In this document: positions 43,980 through 53,953 of the stretch, one piece after another
Numbering within the stretch: position 1 is the stretch's first letter
Layout: each line of letters begins with the position of its first letter
Notes under the pieces: model-generated
Database searches by the model: none
Seen by the model: only the letters and a program-made list of their open reading frames with translations
Told to the model about the DNA's origin: nothing
Program-made: the position numbers and the translations under genes
NCBI RefSeq assembly: GCF_014192575.1
Contig: NZ_JACHYC010000003.1
Coordinates: 620,001 to 684,000, forward strand
Source of the DNA: Variovorax sp. Sphag1AA
GTDB taxonomy: Bacteria > Pseudomonadota > Gammaproteobacteria > Burkholderiales > Burkholderiaceae_C
Length of the DNA: 64,000 nt
Direction of reading: 5' to 3'

Positions 43980-44690
43980 TCAGCGGCTCATCCACTCCAG
44001 GAGCGCGCGAGAAACCGCTTCCGGCTGCTCCATGGTGCTCATGTGCCCGCTGTTCTCGATGGCAACGAGCTGCGAGCCGGGACACATTTCATGCATGCGC
44101 TCGTGACGCGACAGCGGGCTCCACGCATCCTGGCGACCGCACAGGAACATCGTGGGACAGCGCAGCGCACCAAGCACAGGGGTCGCGTCGGGGCGATTGA
44201 GCAAGGCATGAATCTGCGCCGCGAAGATGTCCGGCGTGCGCCGCTCGATCATGTCGAGGATCTCCGCAAACACGGGCGTGCCGATGCGGTCTTCGTGGAC
44301 CATGCCGCGCGCCCACTGCTCGCCCATCCTGCGCATACCGTGCTCGCGGGCGATCTGCAGCAGCGCCATACGCTTGTCGCGCTCCTGCGTGCCTGCGTCT
44401 CCCGGCGCAATCGGGTCGACACCCGTATCGAGCAAGGCCAGCCGCTCGACGCGCGCGGGCGCGAGCTTCATGATCTCGAGCGCCACGCGCCCGCCCATGG
44501 AATGACCGGCCAGGCTGAACCGCTCAGACGGCACGTTCGCCAGAACGCCGCGCGCCATGTCGCCAAGATCGTTCATGTCCCCATAGGAGGGGATGAAGCA
44601 GTCCGCCGACACCAGCGCCGAACGCTGGTGCAGCCAGACGGTTTCATCGCACAGCAGCCCGGGCAGCAGAACGACGCAGGGACGGGGCAT
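43980..44690 (-). CDS. Alpha/beta-hydrolase
   Basis: 236 aa. Nucleophile elbow G-H-S-M-G-G with S64, and an Asp (G-R-Q-D-A-W-S) and His (N-S-G-H-M-S-T-M-E) near the C-terminus complete a likely triad. It follows the aldo/keto reductase by only 3 bp at the end of the pmd operon. It could hydrolyse esters of 4-hydroxybenzoate or protocatechuate, or a ring-cleavage lactone; not determinable here. It converges on the LigB-like gene with a 10-bp gap. Confidence 0.82.
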   Translation of the reverse strand: MPRPCVVLLPGLLCDETVWLHQRSALVSADCFIPSYGDMNDLGDMARGVLANVPSERFSLAGHSMGGRVALEIMKLAPARVERLALLDTGVDPIAPGDAGTQERDKRMALLQIAREHGMRRMGEQWARGMVHEDRIGTPVFAEILDMIERRTPDIFAAQIHALLNRPDATPVLGALRCPTMFLCGRQDAWSPLSRHERMHEMCPGSQLVAIENSGHMSTMEQPEAVSRALLEWMSR

Positions 44691-44693
44691 GCG

Positions 44694-45695
44694 TCAGAAC
44701 TCCTCGGTGTCGACTTCCTGCCTGGCCTGTGCGGCGTAGCGGTGGCCGATCACCGTGCTCTGGTTGATCAGCGCCCCAGCGCGGGCGATGACCGAGGCGT
44801 CCAGGTTCAGGTCCGCCGCCGCGAGGTTCTCCAGGAGGTGAGACACGCGGGTCGTCCCGGGGATGGGAATGATGTCCTCGCCCTGTTGCAACAGCCAGCC
44901 GAGCGCCAGCTGGCCCGGTGTGCAGCCGGCTTCGCGCGCCAAAGCTTCGAACGCGGGCAGCAGCTTCAGGTTGAGCGCGTAGTTCTCCGGCGAGAAACGC
45001 GGCATCGGACGCCGTATGTCCTTGGCGTCAAGGGAGTCCACCTCCGTGAGCGTGCCGGTCAGGAACGCCCGGGCGAGCGGACTGAACGCCACGAAGGCTG
45101 CACCGATCTCTCGACATGCCTCCAGCACGGCGATCTCGGGGTTGCGCGTCCAGAGCGAATACTCCGTCTGCACCGCAGCGATCGGATGCACTGCATGCGC
45201 GCGACGCACGGTGGCTGCAGAGACTTCGGAAAGCCCCAGCGTACGCACCTTGCCCTCTTCCACCAGCCGGGACATCGCACCGATCGAATCCTCGATCGGC
45301 ACCTTCTTGTCCCAGCGGTGCAGGTAGTAGACGTCGATCACGTCCGTCCCCAGACGGCGCAGGCTGTCCTCGCAGTTGCGGCGCACGGCTTCGGGCCGAC
45401 CGTCGATTACGCGGCGGACGACGCCATCGTCGCCCTTCACACCGCCCATGCCGCCCTTGCTGCACAGGGTGATGTGATTGCGATGCGGCTTGAGCACCCG
45501 TCCGACCAGCTCTTCGTTGGCCCCGAAGCCGTAGAGCGCGGCGGTGTCGAACAAGGTCTCGCCCGCGTCCAGCGCCGCGTGGAGCACGCGCTCCGCCTCT
45601 TCGGCCGAAGGGGGCACGCCGTAGGCGTGGCTGAGGTTCATGCACCCCACCCCGATCGCGCTGACCTCGAAGGGCCCGATTCTTCGCGTGCGCAT
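44694..45695 (-). CDS. Aldo/keto reductase
   Basis: 333 aa. The catalytic tetrad is visible as D50, Y55, K80 and H126 (F-D-T-A-A-L-Y-G, C-S-K-G-G, Y-Y-L-H-R). The NADPH-binding C-terminal segment I-P-G-T-T-R is present. The start at 45695 sits 5 bp after the pmdC stop. In this operon it may reduce an aromatic aldehyde or a semialdehyde intermediate; aromatic aldehydes such as vanillin are a possible target. Confidence 0.88.
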   Translation of the reverse strand: MRTRRIGPFEVSAIGVGCMNLSHAYGVPPSAEEAERVLHAALDAGETLFDTAALYGFGANEELVGRVLKPHRNHITLCSKGGMGGVKGDDGVVRRVIDGRPEAVRRNCEDSLRRLGTDVIDVYYLHRWDKKVPIEDSIGAMSRLVEEGKVRTLGLSEVSAATVRRAHAVHPIAAVQTEYSLWTRNPEIAVLEACREIGAAFVAFSPLARAFLTGTLTEVDSLDAKDIRRPMPRFSPENYALNLKLLPAFEALAREAGCTPGQLALGWLLQQGEDIIPIPGTTRVSHLLENLAAADLNLDASVIARAGALINQSTVIGHRYAAQARQEVDTEEF

Positions 45696-45700
45696 CCGGC

Positions 45701-46660
45701 TTACTTGAGCTGCTGTTCCAGCTGGTGCAGCACCTGGTAGCACGGGAGCACCTGGGCCACGCTGGAGTTCGGCTCGCGCCCTTCGCGGATGGCGGCAAAG
45801 AATTCGCGATCCTGCAGTTCGATGCCGTTCATCGAGACGTCCACCTTGCTCACGTCCACCGGCGTCTCCGCGCCCTTGCTGTGCGATTGCACCAGGTCGT
45901 CATAGCGCGCGATGTAGGTGGCGGTGTCGCCGATGTAGCGGAAGAAGGTGCCGAGCGGGCCGTCGTTGTTGAACGAGAGGCTCAGCGTGCAGATCGCGCC
46001 GTTGGCGGCCTGCAGCTGGATGCTCATGTCCATCGCGATCTTCAGATCCGGATGGATCGGGCCTTGCACTGCATTGGCCTTCACGATCGGGCTGCCGCAC
46101 TGGTAGGCGAACAGGTCCACCGTGTGCGCGGCGTGGTGCCACAGCAGGTGGTCGGTCCAGCTGCGCGGCTGGCCCAGTGCGTTCATGTTCGTGCGGCGGA
46201 AGAAGTAGGTCTGCACATCCATCTGCTGGATGTTGAACTCGCCCGCCTTGATCTTCTTGTGCACGTACTGGTGGCTGGGGTTGAAGCGGCGCGTGTGGCC
46301 GACCATGGCCACCTTGCCGGTCTTCTTCTGCAGGGCGAGGATCTCTTCGCCTTCCTTCAGGACGTCACACAGTGGGATCTCGACCTGCACGTGCTTGCCA
46401 GCTTCCAGGCAGGCCTTGGTCTGCGCAGCATGCATCTGCGTGGGCGTGCAGAGGATGACGGCATCGACTTCCTTGAGCGCCAGGCTGTCGGAGAGCTCGG
46501 TGCTGACGTGCTTGATGCCGTACTGGTTGGCAACCTCACGGGTCTTTTCGAGCTCGCGGCTGACCAGCGAAACGACTTCGACGTCAGGGATGTTCTTGAT
46601 GCCGTCCAGGTGCTTGATGCCGAACGCGCCGGCACCGGCAAGGGCTACTTTGATGGTCAT
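45701..46660 (-). CDS. pmdC: 4-carboxy-2-hydroxymuconate-6-semialdehyde dehydrogenase
   Basis: 319 aa, Gfo/Idh/MocA-type Rossmann protein with G-A-G-A-F-G (9-14). It oxidises the PmdAB ring-cleavage product to 2-pyrone-4,6-dicarboxylate with NADP. The sequence carries LigC-like stretches such as H-T-R-R-F-N-P-S-H-Q-Y and W-T-D-H-L-L-W-H-H-A-A-H-T-V-D. It starts 1 bp after the pmdB stop. Confidence 0.94.
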   Translation of the reverse strand: MTIKVALAGAGAFGIKHLDGIKNIPDVEVVSLVSRELEKTREVANQYGIKHVSTELSDSLALKEVDAVILCTPTQMHAAQTKACLEAGKHVQVEIPLCDVLKEGEEILALQKKTGKVAMVGHTRRFNPSHQYVHKKIKAGEFNIQQMDVQTYFFRRTNMNALGQPRSWTDHLLWHHAAHTVDLFAYQCGSPIVKANAVQGPIHPDLKIAMDMSIQLQAANGAICTLSLSFNNDGPLGTFFRYIGDTATYIARYDDLVQSHSKGAETPVDVSKVDVSMNGIELQDREFFAAIREGREPNSSVAQVLPCYQVLHQLEQQLK

Positions 46661-46661
46661 G

Positions 46662-47528
<867 letters not shown>

Positions 47529-47972
47529 TCAAGCCTCCTTCTTGCGGTGGGCGGCGCCTTGCGGCTGGTTCTGCGGCTGTGCATCGCCGTTCTCGCCCAG
47601 GTGACGGTTGCCTTCGACCGAGCGACCGCCGTGAACCATCATGTCGCGGTATTCCTGCTCGGTCATGCCGGTCATGCTGCCGGCCATCTGCTGGAAGCTC
47701 TTGCCGTCGGTGGCGCCGATCTTCGCGAGGAAGTAGATGTTGCCGCCGGTGCGCATGCACCAGTTGAGGTCGCGCGCCAGCACGGCCTGCTTCTGCTCTT
47801 CCGTCATCGCCCATTCGTCGAGATAGGCGCGTTCGTCGGTCTTGAAGCGCTCGCGGTTCTCGGCCTTCATCAGGCTCATGCAGAACTGGTTGAGCCAGTA
47901 GCCCTTGCGGCTCTGGTCGGCGTCAAAAATGATCGTGCCGGGCACGTCCAGATACGGTTTGTCGAGTGACAC
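47529..47972 (-). CDS. pmdA: Protocatechuate 4,5-dioxygenase alpha subunit
   Basis: 147 aa, the normal length for PmdA/LigA. P-G-T-I-I-F-D-A-D-Q-S-R-K-G-Y-W-L-N-Q-F-C-M-S-L and G-G-N-I-Y-F-L-A-K-I-G-A are conserved. The start is GTG at 47972, with a TAGGAG ribosome site 7 nt upstream. It completes the active site with PmdB. Confidence 0.94.
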   Translation of the reverse strand: MSLDKPYLDVPGTIIFDADQSRKGYWLNQFCMSLMKAENRERFKTDERAYLDEWAMTEEQKQAVLARDLNWCMRTGGNIYFLAKIGATDGKSFQQMAGSMTGMTEQEYRDMMVHGGRSVEGNRHLGENGDAQPQNQPQGAAHRKKEA

Positions 47973-47981
47973 GGTGTTCTC

Positions 47982-48917
47982 CTACTTGGCTTCGTCAGGC
48001 CAGTACAGGCGCATGGGGTTGTCGACAAGCAGCTTCTTCTGCAGCTCGGACGTCGGCGCGATGTGCGGAATGAAGTCCACCAACAGGCCGTCGTCCGGCA
48101 TGTGGCCCTTGAGGTTGGGGTGCGGCCAGTCGGTGCCCCAGAGCACGCGGTCGGGGAAGGTTTCGACGACCTTGCGCGCGAAGGGCACCACGTCGCGGTA
48201 GGCCGCCTGCTCGCCATTCAGTGCGGGCGGGCCGGACACGGAGAGCCGCTCGGGGCAGCTCACCTTGCTCCAGACGTTCGGGTGCTCGCGCATGAACTTC
48301 AGGAACAGCTCGAACTCCGGTCCGTCGATGGGCTTGCTCACGTCGGGACGGCCCATGTGGTCCACCACCACGGTGGTGGGCAGGGTGGTGAAGAAGTCCC
48401 ACAGCTCTGGCAGGTCCACAGCCTCGAAATAGATCACCACATGCCAGCCCAGCTTGGCGATGCGGCCGGCGATCTCCATCAATTCGTCCTTCGGCGTGAA
48501 GTCCACCAGGCGCTTGACGAAGTTGAAGCGCACACCGCGCACGCCGGCAGCATGCAGCGCATTCAGTTCCTCATCCGTGACGGAGCGCTTGACGGTCGCG
48601 ACACCACGCGCCTTGCCATCGGACGACTGCAGCGCATCGACCAGCGCCCGGTTGTCCGCACCATGGCAGGTGGCCTGCACGATCACGTTGCGGGCAAAGC
48701 CGAGGTGATCACGCAGCGCGAACAACTGTGCCTTGCTCGCGTCGCACGGCGTGTACTTGCGCTCGGGTGCAAAGGGGAACTCGGCTCCGGGACCGAACAC
48801 GTGGCAGTGTGCGTCGACGCTGCCCGGCGGGACCTGGAACTTCGGCTTGCTCGGACCGGTGTACCAGTCTAGCCAGCCGGCTGTTTTCTCGAAGGGGCCT
48901 GTCGTTGGCTTGCTCAT
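47982..48917 (-). CDS. pmdD: 2-pyrone-4,6-dicarboxylate lactonase
   Basis: 311 aa amidohydrolase-fold protein. The metal-site motif is D-A-H-C-H-V-F-G near residue 35 and the terminal Asp lies in G-T-D-W-P-H-P. It hydrolyses 2-pyrone-4,6-dicarboxylate to 4-oxalomesaconate (LigI family). It lies 9 bp upstream of pmdA and 18 bp after pmdF. Confidence 0.94.
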   Translation of the reverse strand: MSKPTTGPFEKTAGWLDWYTGPSKPKFQVPPGSVDAHCHVFGPGAEFPFAPERKYTPCDASKAQLFALRDHLGFARNVIVQATCHGADNRALVDALQSSDGKARGVATVKRSVTDEELNALHAAGVRGVRFNFVKRLVDFTPKDELMEIAGRIAKLGWHVVIYFEAVDLPELWDFFTTLPTTVVVDHMGRPDVSKPIDGPEFELFLKFMREHPNVWSKVSCPERLSVSGPPALNGEQAAYRDVVPFARKVVETFPDRVLWGTDWPHPNLKGHMPDDGLLVDFIPHIAPTSELQKKLLVDNPMRLYWPDEAK

Positions 48918-48935
48918 GTCAATGTCCTCGATGGA

Positions 48936-49619
48936 TCAATCGATGTACTTGAGGCCTGCGGCCGCCAGCGGCTCGCGCATCTTGTACATGTCCAGCCCCA
49001 GCACGCCGCTGGCCAGCTTGTCGCGCTTCTCGCCTTCGTTGGCCTCGCGCTTGCGGGCGGCTTCCAGCGTCTTGGCGGCCATGGCGCGCGGCACGCAGAC
49101 CACGCCGTCATCGTCGGCCACGATCACGTCGCCCGGCGTCACGAGCATGCCGGCGCACACCACGGGGATGTTGACCGAGCCGATGGTCGCCTTGATGGTG
49201 CCCTTGCTGCTGATCGCCTTGCTCCACACGGGGAACTGCATTTCGGTGAGCGTCTTGACGTCGCGCACGCCGGCGTCGATCACGAGTGCCCGTGCGCCGC
49301 GTGCCTTGAAGCTGGTGGCGAGCAGGTCGCCGAAATAGCCGTCTGTGCACTCGGCCGTGATAGCGGCGACGACGATGTCGCCCGGCTGGATCTGCTCAGC
49401 AGCCACATGCATCATCCAGTTGTCGCCAGGATGCAGCAGCACGGTCACGGCCGTGCCCGATACCTGTGCACCCGCATAGATCGGGCGCATGTAGGGCTTG
49501 AGCAGGCCAACGCGGCCCATGGCTTCGTGCACGGTGGCCGAGCCGAGCGCGGCAAGGCCGTCGGCCGATTCGCGATCGGTGCGCTGGATGTTGCGATAGA
49601 CAACGCCGAGTTCGTACAT
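48936..49619 (-). CDS. pmdF: 4-carboxy-4-hydroxy-2-oxoadipate aldolase
   Basis: 227 aa, RraA-fold class II aldolase. The metal and substrate loop is seen in V-I-D-A-G-V-R-D and the [12 protein letters not shown] segment. It cleaves 4-carboxy-4-hydroxy-2-oxoadipate to pyruvate and oxaloacetate (LigK family), ending the pathway. It is distinct from the other RraA-like protein in the window near 16 kb. Confidence 0.94.
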   Translation of the reverse strand: MYELGVVYRNIQRTDRESADGLAALGSATVHEAMGRVGLLKPYMRPIYAGAQVSGTAVTVLLHPGDNWMMHVAAEQIQPGDIVVAAITAECTDGYFGDLLATSFKARGARALVIDAGVRDVKTLTEMQFPVWSKAISSKGTIKATIGSVNIPVVCAGMLVTPGDVIVADDDGVVCVPRAMAAKTLEAARKREANEGEKRDKLASGVLGLDMYKMREPLAAAGLKYID

Positions 49620-49642
49620 GTTCGTTCTCCTGGATTGCTGGA

Positions 49643-50671
49643 TTACTTGCCCTTGGCCTTCAAGGCGGCGTCGAGACGCGGGAATACGCGCCGCGCATTG
49701 CCTTCGAACACCATGTAGCGCTGCTCATCCGTGAGGTTGGCGGTGGCGGCCACGTAGCGCTTGGTGTCGTCGTAGTAGTTGCCGGTCTCCGGATCGATGC
49801 CGCGCACCGCGCCGATCATCTCGCTCGCGAACAGGATGTTCTCGACGGGGATCACCTTGGTCAGCAGGTCGATGCCGGGCTGGTGGTACACGCAGGTGTC
49901 GAAGAAGATGTTCTTCAGGATGTGCTCCGAGAGCAGCGGCTTCTTCATTTCCTGCGCGAGGCCACGGAAGCGGCCCCAGTGATAAGGCACCGCGCCGCCA
50001 CCGTGCGGAATGACGAACTTGAGGGTCGGGAAATCCTTGAACAGGTCGCCCTGGATGCACTGCATGACTGCCGTCGTGTCGGCGTTCAGGTAGTGCGCGC
50101 CGGTCGTGTGGAAGCACGCATTGCAGCTCGTGCTGACGTGGATCATGGCCGGGATGTCGTACTCGACCATCTTTTCGTAGATGGGGTACCAGTGGCGATC
50201 GGTCAGCGGCGGGCTGTTCCAGTGGCCACCGGACGGGTCCGGATTGAGGTTGATGCCGACGAAGCCGTATTCCTTGACGCACTTCTCCAGCTCGGGAATG
50301 CAGGTCTTCGGATCGACGCCGGGCGACTGCGGCAGCATGGCCGCGCCGATGAAGTTGTCGGGGAACAGTTGGCTCACGCGGTAGCAGAGCTCGTTGCAGA
50401 TCGCAGCCCAGGTGCTGGAAACCTCGAAGTCGCCAATGTGGTGCGCCATGAAGCTCGCACGCGGACTGAAGATGGTCAGGTCGGAGCCGCGTTCCTTCAT
50501 CAGGCGCAGCTGGTTCGTCTCGATCGACTCGCGCAGCTCGTCGTCGCTGATCTTCAGGTCGGCAGGATTGGGTTTGGCGGACGGGTCCTTGATGCCGGCG
50601 ATCTGCGCATTGCGCCAGTTCTCCAGCGCCTTCGGGGCCGTCGTGTAGTGGCCGTGGCAATCGATGATCAT
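49643..50671 (-). CDS. pmdE: 4-oxalomesaconate hydratase
   Basis: 342 aa amidohydrolase-2 fold. N-terminus M-I-I-D-C-H-G-H-Y supplies the metal ligands, and H-I-S-type and G-G-G-A-V-P-Y segments follow as in LigJ. It adds water to 4-oxalomesaconate. The ATG at 50671 with AGGAGC upstream was preferred to a longer frame. It lies 49 bp after the transporter gene. Confidence 0.93.
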   Translation of the reverse strand: MIIDCHGHYTTAPKALENWRNAQIAGIKDPSAKPNPADLKISDDELRESIETNQLRLMKERGSDLTIFSPRASFMAHHIGDFEVSSTWAAICNELCYRVSQLFPDNFIGAAMLPQSPGVDPKTCIPELEKCVKEYGFVGINLNPDPSGGHWNSPPLTDRHWYPIYEKMVEYDIPAMIHVSTSCNACFHTTGAHYLNADTTAVMQCIQGDLFKDFPTLKFVIPHGGGAVPYHWGRFRGLAQEMKKPLLSEHILKNIFFDTCVYHQPGIDLLTKVIPVENILFASEMIGAVRGIDPETGNYYDDTKRYVAATANLTDEQRYMVFEGNARRVFPRLDAALKAKGK

Positions 50672-50720
50672 GCTTGAGCTCCTGTTCTGCTGTAGATGAA
50701 TATGTTGGGCTGTTTTTCGC

Positions 50721-52094
50721 TCAGTGGGCGACAACCTGCATGGCCGCACCGCCTGCAGGGCCGGCCGCGCGGTTCTTGATGAGCAACGCGGCAGCGGCGA
50801 TCAGTCCCGGAATGCCGACGATCAGGAAGACCTGCGGCAACTCCAGGTGGCGACGGGAGAGTTCGGCGACCAGGAACGATCCGGCGATGCCACCGAAGCG
50901 GCCGATGCCGAGCATCCAGGAAACACCGCTCGCCCGTCCGGACGTGGGATAGAACTCCGCGGCCAGCGCCTGCATGGACGACTGCGAGGCATTCATGATC
51001 AGGCCCGCGAGGAACACCGCCACGACGAGCGACCCCACGCCAGAGCCAAGGACCTGTCCGATGATCGCCACCGCGATGGCGGTGATGAAGTAGCCGGCCG
51101 CGATGATGAGATTGGCGTTCCAGCGGTCCATCAGCAGGCCGAAGAAGATGGCGCCCACCCCGCCGAGCTGGAAGAGCGCCGCGACGATCGAAGCCTGTGC
51201 CGGCGGCACGCCGGATTCCTTGAACAGCACCGGCATCCAGTTCACGAGACCGTAGACGATGACGAGGCCCATGAAGTAGGCGATCCAGAGCATCAGCGTG
51301 CCGACGAGGAACTTGCGAGTGAAGATGAGCCGCAGCCCCTGGGGACCGGCCTCGCCGGCCGCATGTGCCGGTTCGCGCATTTCATCGAGGGTGAAGCTTT
51401 CCGCCTTGGCAGCGCGAGGCGTGATGCGGGACAGCACCTTGCGGATGCGATCAGCCGGATAGTGGCGAGCGACCATGAAGCGCACCGACTCGGGCAACGC
51501 CACAAGCATGATCAACGCCAGCACGATCGGCGTCACGCCACCGAAGATCAACAGGCTGCGCCAGCCGAAATGGGGAATCAGCCAGGCCGCGAAGAAGCCG
51601 CCAAACGCCGAACCCACGGGGAAGCCGCAGAACATGCAATTGGTGATGAAGGATCGCTTGCTGTCGGGGCAGTACTCGTTCATCAGCGTCACCGCGTTGG
51701 GCATCGCAGCGCCCAGGCCGAGACCGGTGATGAAACGCCAGATCGTGAGCGACGTCAACGAGCCGGAGAAGGCCGACACGATGGATGCCACGCCCATGAT
51801 GAGAACGGCGACGGTGAGGACGCTCTTGCGGCCGAAGCGATCGGCCAGCGGGCCCGCGCTCAATGCGCCGAACGCCAGACCGAACAGGGCGGCGCTCAGC
51901 ACGGGGCCCAGATCGCCCTTGTCGATGCCCCACTCACTGATGAGCGAGGGAGCGATGAAGCCGATCGCCGCGGTATCGAAACCGTCGAGCAGCACGATGA
52001 GAAAGCACAACCCGAACACCATCCATTGATAGGGGGTGAAGGGGGTTTCATTGAGCAGGGTCTGGACATTCGCCTGCGAAACACGATCGGTCAT
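50721..52094 (-). CDS. pmdK: MFS transporter, aromatic acid:H+ symporter type
   Basis: 457 aa with 12 predicted membrane segments. L-D-G-F-D-T-A-A-I-G-F-I-A-P is the AAHS signature in TM1, and G-P-L-A-D-R-F-G-R-K lies in the 2-3 loop. Imports protocatechuate or 4-hydroxybenzoate in known relatives (PcaK, PmdK). Located directly upstream of the catabolic genes, as in Comamonas pmd operons. Confidence 0.92.
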   Translation of the reverse strand: MTDRVSQANVQTLLNETPFTPYQWMVFGLCFLIVLLDGFDTAAIGFIAPSLISEWGIDKGDLGPVLSAALFGLAFGALSAGPLADRFGRKSVLTVAVLIMGVASIVSAFSGSLTSLTIWRFITGLGLGAAMPNAVTLMNEYCPDSKRSFITNCMFCGFPVGSAFGGFFAAWLIPHFGWRSLLIFGGVTPIVLALIMLVALPESVRFMVARHYPADRIRKVLSRITPRAAKAESFTLDEMREPAHAAGEAGPQGLRLIFTRKFLVGTLMLWIAYFMGLVIVYGLVNWMPVLFKESGVPPAQASIVAALFQLGGVGAIFFGLLMDRWNANLIIAAGYFITAIAVAIIGQVLGSGVGSLVVAVFLAGLIMNASQSSMQALAAEFYPTSGRASGVSWMLGIGRFGGIAGSFLVAELSRRHLELPQVFLIVGIPGLIAAAALLIKNRAAGPAGGAAMQVVAH

Positions 52095-52139
52095 GGGGTC
52101 TCCCTTTTTTAATTGAACGCGTTGAAGAAAAAACTGTGC

Positions 52140-52832
52140 TCAGGCCGGATCCATGCCCTGGCGCCGCTTGGCCTCGGCCGCTTCGGGCGAGGCCATGAAT
52201 GTCAGAAGGCGCTGCACGGCGTCGGCATTCGGAGAGCCGGCCACGACGCCACCCGAGAAGGTGGTGGTGATCTGGATTTCCGCCGGCAGCGGGCCGACGA
52301 CGTCGATGCCTTGAAGGCTGATGAGTTCGCTCAATTGCTGGAAGCCAAGGGCCACCTGCCCCTGCGCCACCAGGGAGCCGACGGGGACGCCGGGCGGGGC
52401 TTGCACCGTGCGCTCGCGCACTTGATCGGCGACGCCCCAGCGCTCGAAGAGCTTCTGCAGCGCGACGCCGCTGGGTCCGGTCGAATAGCCGATCGTGGGC
52501 GCGGCCAGGATGGCCTGCCGGACGGACGCTTCGGAAGTCAAGTCAGGGTGCGGCGTGCCCGTACGCACGGCCACCGCAACGCCGGAGTGGACGAGATCCA
52601 CCTTGCTGCCCGGCACGACGCGGCCTGCGGCCAGCAACTTGTCGATGGCGTCGGAGGCAAGGAAAACGACGTCGAAGGGTTCTTCGCCGCCCTGCACGCG
52701 ACGGGCCGCATCAACCCCACCGACCGATTCGATGGCGACGGCCTCACCGCCGCGAGTCGTCCAGCCCTGGACCAGTTCGGCGAGAACCTGGCGCGTCGCC
52801 ATGGACGAGATGCCTCGCAAGGGAGTGGTCAT
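52140..52832 (-). CDS. ModA-like substrate-binding domain protein without signal peptide
   Basis: 230 aa, resembling molybdate-type periplasmic binding proteins (F-D-V-V-F-L-A-S-D-A-I-D-K-L, S-T-G-P-S-G-V-A and a late P-A-E-I-Q segment). The N-terminus M-T-T-P-L-R-G-I-S-S-M lacks any hydrophobic leader, so it is probably cytoplasmic. It is the first gene of the pmd operon, where Comamonas has the 4-oxalomesaconate tautomerase pmdU. A role in sensing or ligand carriage is possible; unknown. Confidence 0.75.
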   Translation of the reverse strand: MTTPLRGISSMATRQVLAELVQGWTTRGGEAVAIESVGGVDAARRVQGGEEPFDVVFLASDAIDKLLAAGRVVPGSKVDLVHSGVAVAVRTGTPHPDLTSEASVRQAILAAPTIGYSTGPSGVALQKLFERWGVADQVRERTVQAPPGVPVGSLVAQGQVALGFQQLSELISLQGIDVVGPLPAEIQITTTFSGGVVAGSPNADAVQRLLTFMASPEAAEAKRRQGMDPA

Positions 52833-53014
52833 TCGTTTGTCTCCTGTTGGGTGCTGCGCTCTGGGCGTGAGCGGCGGGAAGGTGAGGCGGATTGTCGGAA
52901 CGGCGGAGCCTCTTGAACAGCAACTTCTCTGGCTATCAGTTAGAGCAAATCGGCATACCTTTCGATAAGATTCGCACTTTCGCGATACCTATTGTCACGA
53001 TCACCTGGGCGGAC
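52833..53014. promoter_or_regulatory. Divergent promoter region of pmd operon and its LysR regulator
   Basis: This 182-bp gap is more AT-rich than its surroundings. It holds direct repeats ATACCT at 52955-52960 and 52985-52990, 30 bp apart, with TTCGATAAG and TTTCGCGAT between them. LysR sites and both promoters are expected here. Confidence 0.45.
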
Positions 53015-53911
53015 GTGGACCTCAAGCAACTTGAATATTTCGTGCGAGTGGCCGAACTAGGCAGCTTCACGCGGGCCTCGCAGGTGCTCGACATAGCGCA
53101 ACCGGCCCTCTCCCGCCAGGTGAGATCGCTGGAGGTCGAGTTGCGCCAGAACCTCCTGGTGCGCAACGGCCGCGGCGTCACACTGACGGACGCCGGCAAT
53201 CTCCTCCTGGAGCACGGGCGGGGCATCCTTCACCAGGTGGCACGCGCGCAAGAAGAACTGGCTTTCGAGCGCGGTGGCCTGGCCGGCCGGGTGGCGCTGG
53301 GGCTTCCTCCCAGCGTGGCGCGCGCCTACGCAGTGCCGCTCATGCGCGAATTTCGCCAGCGGCTGCCGCAGGCGCAGCTGTCGATCACCGAAGGGCTGAG
53401 CATCGCCATGCAGGAGTCGCTGGGCTCCGGCCGGCTCGACATCGCGGTGCTCTATAACGCCCAGCCCACCACCGGTTTCGACATCCTTCCGCTGATGGAA
53501 GAGGAGTTGGTCCTGGTGCAGCAACGCCCGCTCGGACTGGCGGAAGACCCTCCGCTGCCCGTGTCCGCGCTGCAACTGGCCGACCTGCCATTGATCATTC
53601 CCAGCCGGCCTAATGCCATTCGCATGCAGGTGGAGACCGAATTGGCTGCACTCGGCCGGCTGCCGCGCGTGGCGATGGAGATCGACGGCGTCCCCGCCAT
53701 CCTCGAACTGGTGGCCGAAGGACTGGGCAGCGCAGTCCTGACCCGTCACGCGGTGGCGAGTTCGGTGCGGCCCTCGGCCTACATGGTGCGGCCCATTGGC
53801 GAGCCGTCATTGCGGGTGCGGGCCTGGTTGGCCACCAGCGCACAACGACCGGTCACGCGCACACAACAAGCGACGATCAAGTTGCTGAAGGAACTGGTGG
53901 GAAGCCCCTGA
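53015..53911 (+). CDS. LysR family regulator of the pmd operon
   Basis: 298 aa from GTG at 53015, where the family start V-D-L-K-Q-L-E-Y-F-V-R-V-A-E begins. A longer frame starts at 52892 but would code through the repeat-bearing promoter region. HTH at about 1-60 (G-S-F-T-R-A-S-Q-V-L-D-I-A-Q-P-A-L-S-R-Q), then the effector domain. Divergent from the pmd operon, it is the likely protocatechuate-pathway activator (PmdR role). Confidence 0.87.
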   Translation: MDLKQLEYFVRVAELGSFTRASQVLDIAQPALSRQVRSLEVELRQNLLVRNGRGVTLTDAGNLLLEHGRGILHQVARAQEELAFERGGLAGRVALGLPPSVARAYAVPLMREFRQRLPQAQLSITEGLSIAMQESLGSGRLDIAVLYNAQPTTGFDILPLMEEELVLVQQRPLGLAEDPPLPVSALQLADLPLIIPSRPNAIRMQVETELAALGRLPRVAMEIDGVPAILELVAEGLGSAVLTRHAVASSVRPSAYMVRPIGEPSLRVRAWLATSAQRPVTRTQQATIKLLKELVGSP

Positions 53912-53953
53912 TCGCGCGAGCGAGAACGGCCGCCGCGGCCCCTGACACTCTTT

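Noticed and set aside
52892..53014. Upstream extension of the pmd LysR regulator by 41 residues
   Set aside because: It would code through the AT-rich divergent promoter with repeats; the family N-terminus starts at the GTG at 53015.
53912..53953. GGCC-N5-GGCC followed by a short CTTTT stretch as terminator of the LysR gene
   Set aside because: Arms are only 4 bp and the T-run is short; not enough for a call, although convergent genes make a terminator likely here.
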